64,000 bases of DNA, from the NCBI GenBank assembly GCA_036346395.1, contig CM070599.1, positions 12,949,232 to 13,013,231 of the forward strand, read 5' to 3'. The stretch is from Hsuehochloa calcarea (Eukaryota; Streptophyta; Magnoliopsida; Poales; Poaceae). Below the pieces are notes generated by a model. The model had not been told where the DNA came from and did not search any database. It saw nothing but the letters and a program-made list of their open reading frames with translations. The position numbers and the translations under genes were made by a program. Below are positions 35,995 through 48,253 of the stretch, piece after piece (the stretch's first letter is position 1; each line of letters begins with the position of its first letter).

Positions 35995-36332
35995 ACAAAC
36001 AGAAATATATTTAGCAATACAAAAGAATATCACAGACGGTTTCTTAGGACATACCGTCTGTGATACATCTGCTCTCATAGATGGTTTCATCTACAAACCG
36101 TCTGTGATACATCATCTATCACAGATGGTTTAATCTACAAACCGTCTGTAATAGTCAACTATCACAGACGATTTCATCTACAACCGTCTGTGATAGTCTA
36201 CATCACAGACGGTTCGAAAACCGACTGTGATGAACTCATGTCATTACTGACCCATAAACTCAGACGGCTCACGAAACTATCTGTGATGACGTTTTTGAAC
36301 CGTCTGTAAAGAAGATTTTTTATGTAGTAGTG
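35995..36332. mobile_element. 3' end of a second, related CACTA element
   Basis: The segment carries at least six copies of the ATCACAGACGGTT-type subterminal repeat in both orientations. It ends ATGTAGTAGTG at 36332, which is CACTACTACAT inverted. No matching left end was found in the window, so the element is truncated or its left end has been lost. Confidence 0.8.
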
Positions 36333-36335
36333 AAT

Positions 36336-36585
36336 GACATGTACTTTCACTATATCACGAGATATATCACGAGAAACGCTGCGTGTTCAGTCTCAAGTTC
36401 TGATCAGTACACGATCATACAGCACAGTACATACAGCTACGTACTAGTGCGCTAGAGCACACAACCACGGCTCCAAATCGATCGATAGATGTACCGAAAC
36501 ATCCATTAATTCAGCATGAACAAGATCCTAGATAGATGCATACATATCGATTGATGTACCGGAGAATCGATCGACGACGATCGAT
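36336..36585 (-). other. 3' flank of the amine oxidase gene
   Basis: The short spacer between the CACTA end and the amine oxidase stop should hold the 3' untranslated region. It contains several ATCGATCGAT-type palindromic words. No other gene is seen. Confidence 0.5.
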
Positions 36586-39500
36586 TCAGGCGGCGGCGGC
36601 CGTGCAGACCGGCAGGTCGTTCCCCTGGGTCGGCCGCTGCTTGAGGATGGGGTTGCTCTCGAAGAAGTTGACCGGCTTGAGGTCGAAGCTGGACGACACG
36701 GTGGGCATGATGGGGAAGTCCTCCTGGCACGGGATGTGGTGGAACCCCAGCGTGTACCACAGCACCAGGTCCCTATTATCGATCGGGCGGTCCCTGCTCG
36801 TCCACGTAATCAGGTGACGGGACATTCAGACGACACGATTCTGCAGTTGAATGATCAGCACCTGAAGTGTACGTATATACATACCTCTCAGACCAAGTAG
36901 CCAGTGTGTCCTCCCCTTTGCTCTGGTACACGAACAGCCCACCGGCCCATTCCTCGCTTTTGTTGTAGGGTGTCACCCAAATCTGTTGCACAAAGGAATA
37001 CCAAAAACATAGCTACATACAGTTTCTTTGGTTATAATGTCACATATATGCTTCTGGAGTTAGGTTCTCATTCTCCTATAGACTCTTTTTTCTTCATTTG
37101 TACGTGTATGCCTTCTTAATGAATTGTATCCTAAGCCTGAATTTGGTTACAAGCAATATCTCACCTGATTGTTTGTGAATGCACCCCTCTTCTGTGGAGG
37201 GTCCTCGGGGTCCAGCAAGCTACCGGCGGTGCCGGCGGGGACGACTTTATAGCCAACGGGGTTCCCGACCCGCGTCTTCTTCGACGGGTTGACGACGTGG
37301 AACTCGGCCGGCTCGTAGAGCTTCAGGCGGACCTGGGCGTCCTTCTCGGTGCTCGCGACGTGCCGGGTGGCCTTGATGTAGCTCCTCCGGGGGGACTCGC
37401 CGGGCGCCGTGTCCTGGCGGGCCATCTCGACCCGGACGAAGGAGTTGTCGGCGCCGTCGACGTCCATGTCGAGGCGGAAGGTGACGTAGTGGTCGTGGAT
37501 GACGCCGACGACGTTCTCGGAGAGGAGGGTGCCGTGCATGTCCTCGTTCTGCCGGACCTGGTTCATGTGGGAGTAGGGCGTGCCCTTCACCATGAGGATC
37601 CCACTGAGCCCAACCTGCCATAGTCGCCATGGCACCATGAGCTAGCCAGACTTGAGTTCAATATTTCAATGAATCAAACAGCAATCCTAAATGTACGAAC
37701 ACAATTAGCCGCAGTTTGTACACTATATGGATCCGAATTCTCCATAGATAAGAACAGCTAAGTTGTTGCTTATTTTCTAATCCTGAACAGAAGATGAGAA
37801 CAGTGACATGCACTACGCAGGGAATCAAGAGGATATGCTTGCGTGCTCCCACATACTTCTTCTCCTGGACATTGGGCAAATTTTATTGGCAAATCAAAGG
37901 GACGAAAATGACACTCCTTTTTGTTTTGTCAAATTGGGTACTCGCTACTAGCAAGGATGATGCAGCTCTAGCTATGGGTCCAATTGATGTGGCCATTCTA
38001 TGACGTGAAGCTCCACTAGCAAGAACCCATGATATTTTCTTAGGAATCAAATCTGTGGGCCCATGAGAATCTGCCTGCAGCAACCAGTTACTATATAGAC
38101 AATTTTTTTTTTTTGACCCAAGGGGTACTTATCTCCCCCGATTTTCACTAAAGAAACTAGCTACGTAAGCAAACCCGGACACTCAAGCGCGAGTGGGCTA
38201 GACGGCACACTTGTCACCTGGCCCCACACCAACTGAGCAAGGCTCAGCTCCTCTATATAGACACTTGCAGAACAATTTTCTTCATAAGTTAATTCGGCAG
38301 CAATCGGTCGATGGATAGATCATGCTCCACTATTGTACTTTATCTGAATAATACTTACAGTGTTTGATGAAGTACAAGTTTTAGTTGATTTGGTCAGATT
38401 TGTGTGACTTGATGACCTTTCTTGCTCTGTCAGCTACAACTGACACGTGTACCTTCCTTTCACACGTGTGTGCCAAATAAGTGGCACGTGCGGGTGGGAC
38501 GGAGATGAGAAGAGCCAGGAGGAGACGATCTCACTCACCTTGATCCGTATGAGGCCGTCCATCTGGAACTCCCAGTCCATGATGTAGTCGTAGTTGGCCA
38601 CTGACGCAGCCATCCGCACCACCAGCGACACCTTCGGTCGCGACTCCCTTATCTGCAGCACCCAGTGGTCCCGTCAATCCAAGCACAAACCAACAAGTAA
38701 TGTTACATCATCACTAGCTGAAAGTCGCGGCCGAAGATTTGATTTTTTCTGAAGTAAAAAACAGAAAAACTAAAAAATAGTAAAGTTTCACGGGTATACA
38801 CCCAGGACCTCCTTCTTCTAAGCTAAGAACGCTATAATCAGCTTACATGCTCACATGTGCTTACACATACTTTTAAATTTCTTTTATATTAGGCAAAATT
38901 CATCTCAAATCAGAATTTTTTTTTTGCTGGTTTGGATTTCTACATGGCCGGTAAAACCAATTTTCGGCCGGTTTTTTTTGAACCGTGACCTATACTGCCT
39001 CCTAAAACCGAAAAAGAGAGAAGAGTCTAAAAAAATACAGGATTCTTTTGGGTGATATTTGCAATGCTGTTCCCATGCGTAAAGCCACCACTTCAACATA
39101 GGAAATGATCATGTTCCATTGGTGATGAATGGCCAGTATGTATCTAGTCGCATTAGTAATTGAAGCCATGCGTTCTGCATCACTAACACCAGTGCTCCCT
39201 TTCTATTGTAAAGTTTGCGGAAGGGAGATATCAGGAAAGGGCCTCTTTACTTTCGTCAAGATTCTTCTTCCTAGGCCAGTGTTTAAGATTCCTCTAGAAA
39301 ACAAGTCTAGTGTTGAAAATGTCCTCCATCTTTGCCTGTCTTTATCACCTTTGGGCACTGGCGAGTAGCCAAATCTGGAGGCGCAGCTACGTTTTGTCAT
39401 GGCACGTTTAGCCTGACGTAGCATTGGCACTGAGGAAATAATTATTCCCAGCGAAACAAACAAGGACAAGATAAACACAAGCTCGACTAACATCAGTAAA

Positions 39501-41747
39501 ATTCACATCTAAGATTGCTGTAATTACTTAAGTGGCACAATGGTCAAGTTCAACACTCTGACAAGAAGATATTATAGTTGAAGACCCAAGTGCCACTAGT
39601 GCGCAAGTTTATTTAATTAGGACCCCTAGTGCAATTTTATTTTCAATTTTTTTGTACCATAACCATTCATTCCAATAAAAACCTCCAAAATTAAAGATAT
39701 AAAGACAGCATATGCACATTTCGTAGTTTATCACAAGTCCATGAGGCAGATGATTTTACTTTCTACTCTAGGAAAGCTTAAATTGGGATGATTGGAAATC
39801 TTGTCAAGTTGTTGTTGACTGCATATGCATTCAAGATTCTTCTTCTCAAGGAGTGTGCAATGCTGGGGAAAAGCAGGAGCTAAGATTTTTTTTTTTTGCC
39901 TTCTTGAGCCGGAACAAACTACTCGAGAGTGAGGGGCTAAGCAAATTTTTCTTGGAATCAGACCAAAGTACTGAATTCGAGTCTACGTGAGAAGAGAGAA
40001 CTCATGGGAGAGAGGAAGGGATGGGCAGCGAATGTGAGTGTGTGTGTGGAAGGTTTATTCTTGTTTAACATGTAGTGGATCTTACTTTTTAGAAGAATAT
40101 GAGAGGCTAAATATGAAGTAAACTTTGCAAAACTAGGCTGCTAATGTGACAGTGATGTGTCCTTTCTAGTCCCCTCACACTGCACACAACACCTTGGACT
40201 CCTTCCTAGAGTTGAAAATATCCTTCACCAATCTTTGTCAAATTGTCACCTTTTGCAAGTAGCCAAAAGTTGAGGAACAGCTGCGTTTGTCATGGCACGT
40301 CCAGCATATGACACAGCATGAGCGCCAAAGTAGAAGGAAAACGAATCACGGCGAAACAAATGAACAAGCAGATGCGTGTACTTACGTCCATGCCGGTGAT
40401 GGGGCTCTCGGAGTGTCGCCACGCGACGTCGCCGGCGTACCGCTCGAAGATGCAGATCATGTTCTCCCGCACGTAGGGCCGGCCGTCGGCGGCGACGAAC
40501 ACGCCGTCGACGTAGCGCGCGTGGCGCGGGCAGTCGTTGAGCGGCACGAGCGGCATGGCCTGCAGCCCGAACCCGTACTCGCCGGCGTCCATGTACGTCT
40601 TGAAGTACCATGCTTCTGTGGGGTCCATGTACGGCACGAACAGCTCCGACGCCATGCCCTTGTACATCACCTCCCTGTGTGCGCCGGTCGCCGGGTCCTG
40701 GACCCGCACGCGCGACACCACCATGCCGGCGCGCGCGTCCGCCTTGAGGTGGAACTCCCACCCGGCCCACTGCACCGTGTGCCCGTCCACCACCTCGAAA
40801 CCCGGCCCGTTCGGCTGCTCCATTGACGGCGCACGCACGGACTGGAACCCGAGCCCCCTGGCCGCCTCCACGTCTTCGTCGTTGGTGTGCTGGCCGTGCC
40901 GGTAGTCGGTGTTCTCGGCGGCCGGGATGGGTATGCCGGCGCCGCGGTCGGAGATGTGGACGACCTCCCTCTTGTCCATGTCGACCAGCACGGTAAGGCC
41001 CTCGATGGGTCGCATGTAGAAGTTGGCCGTGCCCTCGGTGGAGAAACACTGGATCTTGATCAGCCGGCGGTTCTCCTCCGTGGGGCCGTACCAGCCGAGG
41101 GAGATGGGCAGGCAGGCGACGTCCGACGTCCGGACGCCGCGGCGGATGATGGTGGCGTTGAACGCTGGGTCTTTAAACGGCACCCAACAGAGGGAGACCT
41201 GCTCGTCCATGGTCATCGTCGGGTAGCCAGAGGCAGGGACAGGCAGAGGAGTGACGGCGCCCTCACCGAGGTCGATGGCGAGGACGTGGGACTCGCCGCG
41301 GAAGCGGACGATCGCCACGGCGCGGCGCGGGGGGAGCGTGTCGGCGCCCTTCCGCCAGCTTCGGACGACGGACTTGTCTGGTTCGTCGAGCGCGAGGGAG
41401 TGCACGAACAGGGATGACGGCGATGACGCGAACAGCGGGTGCGAGCGGAGGAGCTCGCGCGCGCGGTTGACCTCTGTCACCGTGAGCGGGTCGAGAGGGT
41501 GACGCGGCACGTCAGACTGGTGCGACGACCGCGGTGGCGACGCCTTCGACCGATGGTCGGTCCGTCCTTGGCGACAGGCCAACGGCGAGAAACGGGTGCA
41601 GCGGCCGCCGGCACCGTCATCAAAAAGCGAAGCGGTGGGTGTGTCTATGCCGCGGGGCAGGCGGAAGGCTGAGCGGACAACGAGGAGGACGAGGGCGGCG
41701 CCGAGGGCGAGGAATACGACGCGGAGCAGGGAGGTGGAGTGATCCAT
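36586..41747 (-). CDS. Copper amine oxidase (5 exons)
   Basis: This quinoprotein oxidises primary amines such as putrescine to an aldehyde, releasing ammonia and hydrogen peroxide. Exons: 40386-41747, 38539-38652, 37165-37614, 36885-36982, 36586-36793. The sum is 2232 bp and 743 residues, with all introns GT-AG and an intact frame. A hydrophobic segment at residues 9-24 (VVFLALGAALVLLVV) suggests secretion or a membrane anchor. The catalytic-base motif YMDAGEYGFG lies late in exon 1. NYDY at 474-477 holds the topaquinone precursor Tyr475. Copper ligands are His532 and His534 (IHDHYVTF) and a His in GFHHIPCQEDFP (693 or 694). Length and motif order match plant apoplastic or vacuolar-type enzymes. 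The start at 41747 sits just before the hydrophobic segment and 68 bp from a TATA box. Confidence 0.95.
38102..38252 (-). mobile_element. tRNA-derived SINE in amine oxidase intron 2
   Basis: On the minus strand the roughly 150-bp element starts AGGAGCTGAGCC. It has an A-box-like TTGCTCAGTTGGT, a weaker B-box-like GTCCGGGTTTGC about 55 bases on, and a terminal run of 12 A preceding the flank. An 11-bp perfect duplication CTATATAGACA borders it (38091-38101 and 38253-38263), as expected for LINE-mediated retroposition. Confidence 0.8.
39300..40380. repeat. Diverged duplication inside amine oxidase intron 1
   Basis: About 160 bases at 39300-39460 resemble 40210-40375. Shared words include AGTAGCCAAA, GTCATGGCACGT and GCGAAACAAA in the same order. 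The second copy ends at the intron donor. It looks like an old intronic duplication about 910 bp apart and has no coding content. Confidence 0.6.
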
Positions 41748-41812
41748 TGGATTGGTCTGTGCTTTGGTCCTTGTTTGTGGCTTTGTGCGGTGAGCTGAGT
41801 GAGAAGTGGTTC

Positions 41813-41822
41813 ACTATATATG
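41813..41822 (-). promoter_or_regulatory. TATA box of the amine oxidase gene
   Basis: The minus strand reads CCATATATAGTG, centred about 70 bases before the start codon at 41747. This is a plausible TATA box with a short 5' untranslated region. It is inferred from position and sequence only. Confidence 0.6.
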
Positions 41823-41857
41823 GTGAGCCAGGGAAATAATTTCACCGAAATTTCACT

Positions 41858-42996
41858 GTAATTCTGTAAATTTTACCCCCTCTGAATTTTTTATAATTCG
41901 ATAAAATCGGGTTTGTATTTCAAATGTATAAAAATGAGAAGGATTTAAAACTTTTGATGTATGATGTTGTCATTTGATTTTTCTGTAAATTTTTCAAAGG
42001 TTCTGTGCATTTTGAAAAAATAATACAATAATCGTTAGAAACATAATCCTTTAAGACTTTTAAAACAAATCTTGTGAACAGTCATTGGAAATAATTTTCA
42101 TAGGTTCTGTATCATCTTATTAACTCCTACGAAGAATTTCATAATTTCATAATTTTTAGATTTTATTTGTTATTTTAAGCTGACCAGTCAAACCTGGCAA
42201 CCGTAAGTCAAAACCCCTAAATCAGAGAATTTAAAGAATTTTACAATAAAAAATCACTTGATGAAAAACTCTGTAAATTGTACACAAGATTGTTCTTAGA
42301 GTCAGCAGCCTTCTGTAAAAATTTTAGAATTTTTGGAGTTGTAAAACTCTATCTAAAAATTCGCTTTCCCTCTCAGCCTATTTATAAAAAATATGAATTC
42401 ACTGTTCCTCCAATCCGACCGAGCCCGAACCATCTTGGCTCGACTGAACCAGCTAGCAAACCGGCCGAGCTCTTCTCCTTGCGTCGTTGGCGAGTGGGCC
42501 TCGCTGCACATCCCTTTTTCTCCATGTCGCGGCCGCCCCTGTGCTGGCTCGTCGCAGTCGTCTTGGTGCCTCCCCGCCCGCGCCAGCGCCAACGACTTGC
42601 CCCCGGTTTGCGACGAGCGCACACGGTTTGGCGACCTTGACCACGTCGCTCACCTGCTCCCATCTCTTCGCCATCTCCTCGGCGTCACTCCATGCGCCAT
42701 GGACCGAGCGCACCGCGCCACGGCCACTCCTCGTGCTTTCCGTCGTCTCCGGCTATAAAAGCCCCCCAGTAGAGCCCTCCTCTTCTTTTCGCAACCTAGA
42801 GCTACTCCTTACACTCTCCCAACTCCATCCCCCTCTTCCACCGAGCGAGAACACTGCAGGAGCTAAAGCTCTAGCTCACGGCTGGCGCGCCACCACTGCA
42901 TCGCCGGCATTCCCGTGCAGTTTCTTCCTCCCTTCCAGTGCCAACTTGTGTTCCCGAGCTCGAGGATACATTCTCCTAACTTGATTTCACCATTCC
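41858..42996 (+). repeat. LTR-like promoter region, gypsy type, fragment
   Basis: An AT-rich first half (41858-42390) passes into a GC-rich half with a strong TATA box (GGCTATAAAAGCCC at 42751-42764) and a CT-rich stretch after it. It shares layout and some words with 11183-11960. I read it as the 5' part of a plus-strand LTR whose 3' part may be the fragment at 48254-50502, displaced by later insertions. Overlapping open frames on both strands in the GC-rich half are not supported as genes. Confidence 0.45.
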
Positions 42997-45255
42997 TGTG
43001 AGACCCCGGTTTATCAAGCTTGTAATGCTTAACCATCCACTTGGTCCTAGCATCACAAATCGAATAAACCAAGACTCGAGATATGTATACTTCCCAGGAA
43101 TGCAGTACACACACGGTAACACCCTGGCTATTCGGAAGCCAAGATGTCACGCAAAAACTAATAATTACTAAGAATGTACAACAATAACGGGTTAAACAGG
43201 CTTAGATAACCAAACTCCATAAGGAACAACGATAAACGATTAACAGTTTCACGAGAAGGAATAGAAACATCCATAATAAAACGTACAGTGGGTGATACCA
43301 AAATTGGATTATTACAGTTTGGAAATTTAACAAATAGTTGACATGAATGAAAGATAACAATATTATTTCTGATTTGATAAAGGTGATGTGCAGCGTGCTG
43401 GACTACCCCTCAAAAGGTCTTGCCCTCCTCCTCATTTACCTAAATAAAACACACAAAGCAAGGATGAGCCAAAGACTCAGCAAGTACTTTAACAGACAAC
43501 AAAAACATTAAGCAAACAAAGCAAATCACAATCTGCTTATGAAAAACATCTCTGAACGTTTATGAATATGAATGAAATGGAATAATGCAATGAAGAATTG
43601 GACTACTCACAACTTATACGGGCATAGTGAGTGGCACACCCGTCGGTGTTCACTTAAGCCCGTACTTAACAAAGTACGAGGACCTCAAATACCATATGAA
43701 GAACATTTCATACGGGTGTCCAACATTGCCCACATTGGAGTGGTGGGTCTTACGTGCCCATTCTGGAATTGATGGGGGTTACAAATTTCTACTCCCGTAG
43801 ATCAAATGAATCGATGCATGAACATAATGCATTTTCATGAAATGAACGTCTATCACACATCAATAGAGAGTAACACATGGCATACAAACAAACTCATGAA
43901 AACAAGTCTAGTGGTACAGTCACAAGCAATAACGTCATTGAATAATAACGAACAAGGTACTTGCCTTCCGCGCTGTGACGTGTTAGGAGGCAACGACGGT
44001 GTTTCTCCACTCACTGCTCCACCGCCTACACAAATAATTAATCGAAATAAGACTAACAGGACATGACGTGCTACGAGCGTTTTACCATAACCCCCTAACT
44101 AACCAAACGTAAACAATGGCTCAAAATGACGTCCTAACTAATCAGCCCAATTTCAGCCCTTCTGATCAGCAGTACGAGAAAAATCGTAATTAAATATCTG
44201 TGACTCATAATGACTTGAAACTAGTTCTCAAATACTCTTAACGCACCAGGCTACGAAACTCTAGTTGGTGGGGTTCTTTGATTCGGCCAAACCAGTGGCC
44301 TAAACAACAGTTGAAAGCAACTGACAGACATCTGTCCAGATTGCAGAACAGTAGCAAATAAAATGATGTAACTTTCAATATACTGATCCAATTGAGGTGA
44401 TATTTATCAACTTGGAAATATAATTTAAAGGGCTACAATAACCTATTTGGGTGAAAGTTCTGAATCTTACTCTAACTACATCAAAACCGAGGAACAAACC
44501 GACAGTCCCCGGATCCTAGACAGACAGAGAAGCGCGCGGTTAAAAATTCATATCTCCCTAACCGTAAGGCGGAAACATGTGATCTTGGTGCCAAAAGAAA
44601 GCTAACGACCTCAGGAACAAAACTCTAGAAGGCGCAAATACCAGATTCTGCTTCTAAAATTCCGAAACTTGGCGTACAACGCACTGGACAGATTGGATCT
44701 ACAACCAGAGGTAGAACGAATCTACTAATCAACTCGAATTCTCGCCTCTTAAGGAATCAAACCATGAGGAGAGATCGTGGTTACCCTTGTAGACTGGTAC
44801 GACAACGTTGATCCGCTTCCCGAAGGTCTCCCTCCCTTCTCTTCTCCTCCCTCTCCAATGGCCGGCCACCGAGAGACGACGAAAGGCCGATGACGACGGC
44901 GGGGAAAGGAGATGCCGGAGGGGATCTTGGGGAGAAGCGCCGGGGATCACCGAAGATGGCACCACCACAGTGAGGACACACCAAGGAGCAGCAAGGGGGG
45001 CGGCTATGGGGTGGGGAGGTGGCGGCTAAGGAGGAAGGGGTGGGGGCATAGGGGGAAATGGGGCGGCTAGGGTTAGGGGCGCCCCCCCTTCCCTTGGCTG
45101 GCCTCCACATGGGCCACCTGGGCCGCGGCCCGTGGCCCAGGTTGTCGAGAAAATTCCGAAAACAACCTCCCAGCACAGGTATTTCCATTTCTTTAAATGT
45201 CTTTTCTTTCACAACTTCTCTCGAGTTACCCGATTCGATTCCGGAACATTAAATC
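42997..45255 (-). repeat. Gypsy LTR fragment, minus orientation
   Basis: The first 90 bases (TGTGAGACCCCGGTTTATCA onward) match the end of the long LTR at 2008 in the same orientation. The rest is a diverged, shorter LTR of similar build, with an AT-rich part, a GC-rich promoter-like part (44800-45150) and an end near 45250. I found no internal domains and no matching target duplication. Confidence 0.5.
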
Positions 45256-46554
45256 TCATGCTCTTGTGAAACATGAAAAATCAAATTTGAAGATTGTCTT
45301 ATGCTTAAATTGTGCCAAACTACTCTTATGAGACTGCTTGTCAAAGACATGAACTTAGAGATAGTTTGATGATCCAGACGATCTCATGGGGACTGCTTGT
45401 CAGAATTGACATGAACCTCAAGATTTGTCGCCCTGGTAGAAGCTTAGGAAGAGTTTGTGGATGACTCCTAGTCCAGGATCTTCTTCACTACGATATACCT
45501 TTAATCAACTTCTGGTCGAAGCTTAGGATGAGTTTGTTGATGGTTCCTAGTCCAGGATCTTGTCACTAAGTTAGATCATTAGTCAACTTCAATATTCAGT
45601 GCAAATGCAAAACTGTTGAAAAATGGGCGTTTGAGAAATTTGAGCAAAATGATTCAATACTGGACCTGATTGTCTCTTAATGTGGTCCTTGTTAGCTTTT
45701 TTTTATCTCACTTTGACATGACTAGTTTCACTTTAGGACCCCTGTTGATGAATTTGCTAAATTTGAAGCTTTGCTTGAATTGATCAAATCTATTAATTTA
45801 TTGTTGAGCCTTCGTGCTTAGCTTTGATATATATGTCTTATCATGATCTTGCTAGCGCTGTTAGGCTTGATATGTTGTTTGTGCAATATTAGAAATGCTG
45901 GCTTGTTCTTTTGGGTAATCTCCAAAGCTTCTTGTAATCAAAAAATTGAGAAATACAAAAATAAAGTCACTCCATTGCACTTCATGCATACTCCTTCTTA
46001 TGCTTCTTTCTTCATTCTGAATTTGTTATCTCTGGACGAGAGGAAGGCGTGATTCCTTGATGACTCCATTATTGTCAAAGGGGGAGAAGATATTTGAATG
46101 TTGGGGGAGAAGATATCTCAGTATTGTATAAAGGGGAGAAGATATAAAATTGTTATAAAGGGGGAGAAAATTGGAGAATTTGAAATTTTCTGAAATCTGA
46201 GGATCATAGTGAGGGGGAGCTTTTGAATTGCATTCTTATTGTCCTATTGACTTTTCTGAACTTGAATTGCATTTATTAATCCTCACGATGATCAAAGGTC
46301 AATTGAACAATTGTTCTTTCACATGGACCTTAAGTAAGATTTTTGACTCTTTTCTAGAATTTAAAGTTTTTTTATGCTTTATTTTGCCTTATCTCACATG
46401 CCTATGCTATTCTGATCCCAGCTTGGTCATTTCCATTGCTTTCTCTTGCTTATAGACAAAGTTGTGTCTTTGTGCGAAAACGTAAATATTTTACATTTCA
46501 AACCTCCAAATTACATTTCTGGATTATTGCCATTGTGTTCATCAAGGGGGAGAT
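45256..46554 (+). repeat. 3' internal tail of SIRE-like copia element
   Basis: The stretch contains two 81-bp near-tandem copies (from about 45436 and 45517, each with TCCTAGTCCAGGATCTT). It also has several GGGGGAGAAGAT-type purine blocks (46080-46220) and a final polypurine tract AAGGGGGAGA just before the LTR at 46555. Such purine-rich tails precede the 3' LTR in SIRE/Maximus-lineage elements. No polyprotein domain is recognisable. Confidence 0.6.
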
Positions 46555-48253
46555 TGTGGATATCATGGGGATATACTCCAGATCTTAGGATGATGTGACA
46601 ATTGGTAATGGCGTTAACGGTTTGTCGTTTCACGTGTTTTCGGCAAAGTTACTTGTCTTTGTCGAGCCATAACCGGTCCGATCACCAGTATGGTCGAACG
46701 GTTCAAGGCGGTCCGACCGGCCATAGCGGCGATCGGACTGGCCAACTTCGGTGAGTGTGGATTGAGCTGGGCAAAAATAGAGGGTGTAGGCAAGAGAGGG
46801 GATTCTATTGCACTTGATCTCATAATTTTTGGAGTCTCCAGTCAATAGTTCTATTCGTTTTAAATTTCCAAAAGGTTTCAGAATTTCAGAGGCTGAAATT
46901 GGCTAAGTCCCATCTGGAGGTCTGACTGGCCCATAGGTGGCGGTCAGACCGGCCAAGGTGGGCGGTCAGACCGGCCACCCTGGGTGCGGTCTGACCGGTT
47001 TTCACTTTGACCGTCTCCCGTTGTGGCGTCGTTGTTCGGTTGTTAGGTCAAAGTCTTGAGTTTCAGGGCATATATGTTGCATGATGCATGTTTTGACTAA
47101 CATGGGTCAAGTTGCGAGGTCAACGATGGTCAACGGCGAGGATGATTGGGACTAGGCTTGAGGAGCTGAGGTCCAGAACGATCGACGATGCCGGGTGAGG
47201 TCAACGAACTCAAGCGTGGTGCAAGATGGACAAGGGTGACCTATTGGCTAATCCGCGGCGCAAGATGGCGCAAGGTGTAGCTAATTAGGTCAAGAGGTGT
47301 TAAAGACGGTATATTAAAATGCGTGCGTGTGTGACCCATTTGTTTTGGGCCTTAACGGGAGTCAAATTGAGTCAAACTTCTAGAAGGTCTAAGCCTCTAC
47401 TATAAATAGGAGACGGAGGTTGCTGCACCTCCCCTTCGCCTCTTTTGCTATTTGAAACCCTAATTTGCTTAGGGAGAGCTTTTGTGGAGGCTAGTGTTTT
47501 AGAGAGTTTGATGTGATTTTCGTGCTCTTGCATTGAGCATTGTCCTCCATTGATGGAGTGGCTGTAAGCCCAAATCATATCAAATCAATCTAGAGAAAGT
47601 TTGAATATGTCTTGTCTCTTTGCATTCTTTCTCCATATTTGATGATTTTGAGTCTTTCTATAATCCACGAGTTTTTTGCTTAAATTCTCCATGTGATTTA
47701 GCTTGTTGTGAAATGTGGCAACATATCTAGGATCATCTTGATCATCAATCAGCCACGAGCAAGATTTTGAATCAAGTTTTCGTTTTGATCCGGTTTTGAA
47801 CACTTCTTCAATCAAACGGAAAAGGGTCGTTATTCTTCCAAGAATTATCACAATCTTCGATTGGAATAGGTTCCTGACATCATAGATAATGTGTGTTCCA
47901 AGTTTCACCGAGTTTGGAGTTGTAGATCAATAGTTTCATCTATTTGCAACTTCATCGTCGGGGCTTTCTGTTCTGTTCTTCAGGCCGGCGGTCAGACCGG
48001 CAGGTATTCCGTCAGACCGCTATTGACCCAGCGACCCGACCGCCAGCACTGAGATGTGTTTTAGCTTGTGTTGATATTTAGTTGTTTTACTTCGGGGGTT
48101 TGGTTGGATTCAATACTAGTCATCCGCTATACTGGTATATTGATCTTCATAGCTTCCATAGCTACTGGAGTGAAATTTGTGTTGAATCTATTATTTGTGA
48201 AAAAGTGAGCGTGCTTCTCTTCACCCCCCTCTAGTCGCCTTTTATGTCCAACA
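46555..48253 (+). repeat. SIRE/Maximus-like copia 3' LTR (1.7 kb)
   Basis: The LTR starts TGTGGATATCATGG right after a polypurine tract and ends CTCTAGTCGCC...CCAACA, the same style of ending as 8772-8917. It has a TATA-like CTATAAATAGG near 47399-47409. Its U3 repeats the near-palindrome CGGTCAGACCGGCC and its variants at 46640-46745, 46920-47000 and again at 47985-48010. The 5' end of the element is not in place upstream, so it is a truncated copy. Confidence 0.75.

Noticed and set aside
37883..38083. Minus-strand peptide with WVLASGASRH, resembling a copia protease site
   Set aside because: The catalytic Asp is missing, no neighbouring copia domain exists, and it lies in an amine oxidase intron. 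Probably chance or very old debris.
39870..39945. Possible small retroposed insertion with a T run
   Set aside because: A possible GGCTAAG-type flank is too short and imperfect to support a call.
40887..41417. Long plus-strand open frames opposite amine oxidase exon 1
   Set aside because: Antisense shadows of a GC-rich conserved exon.
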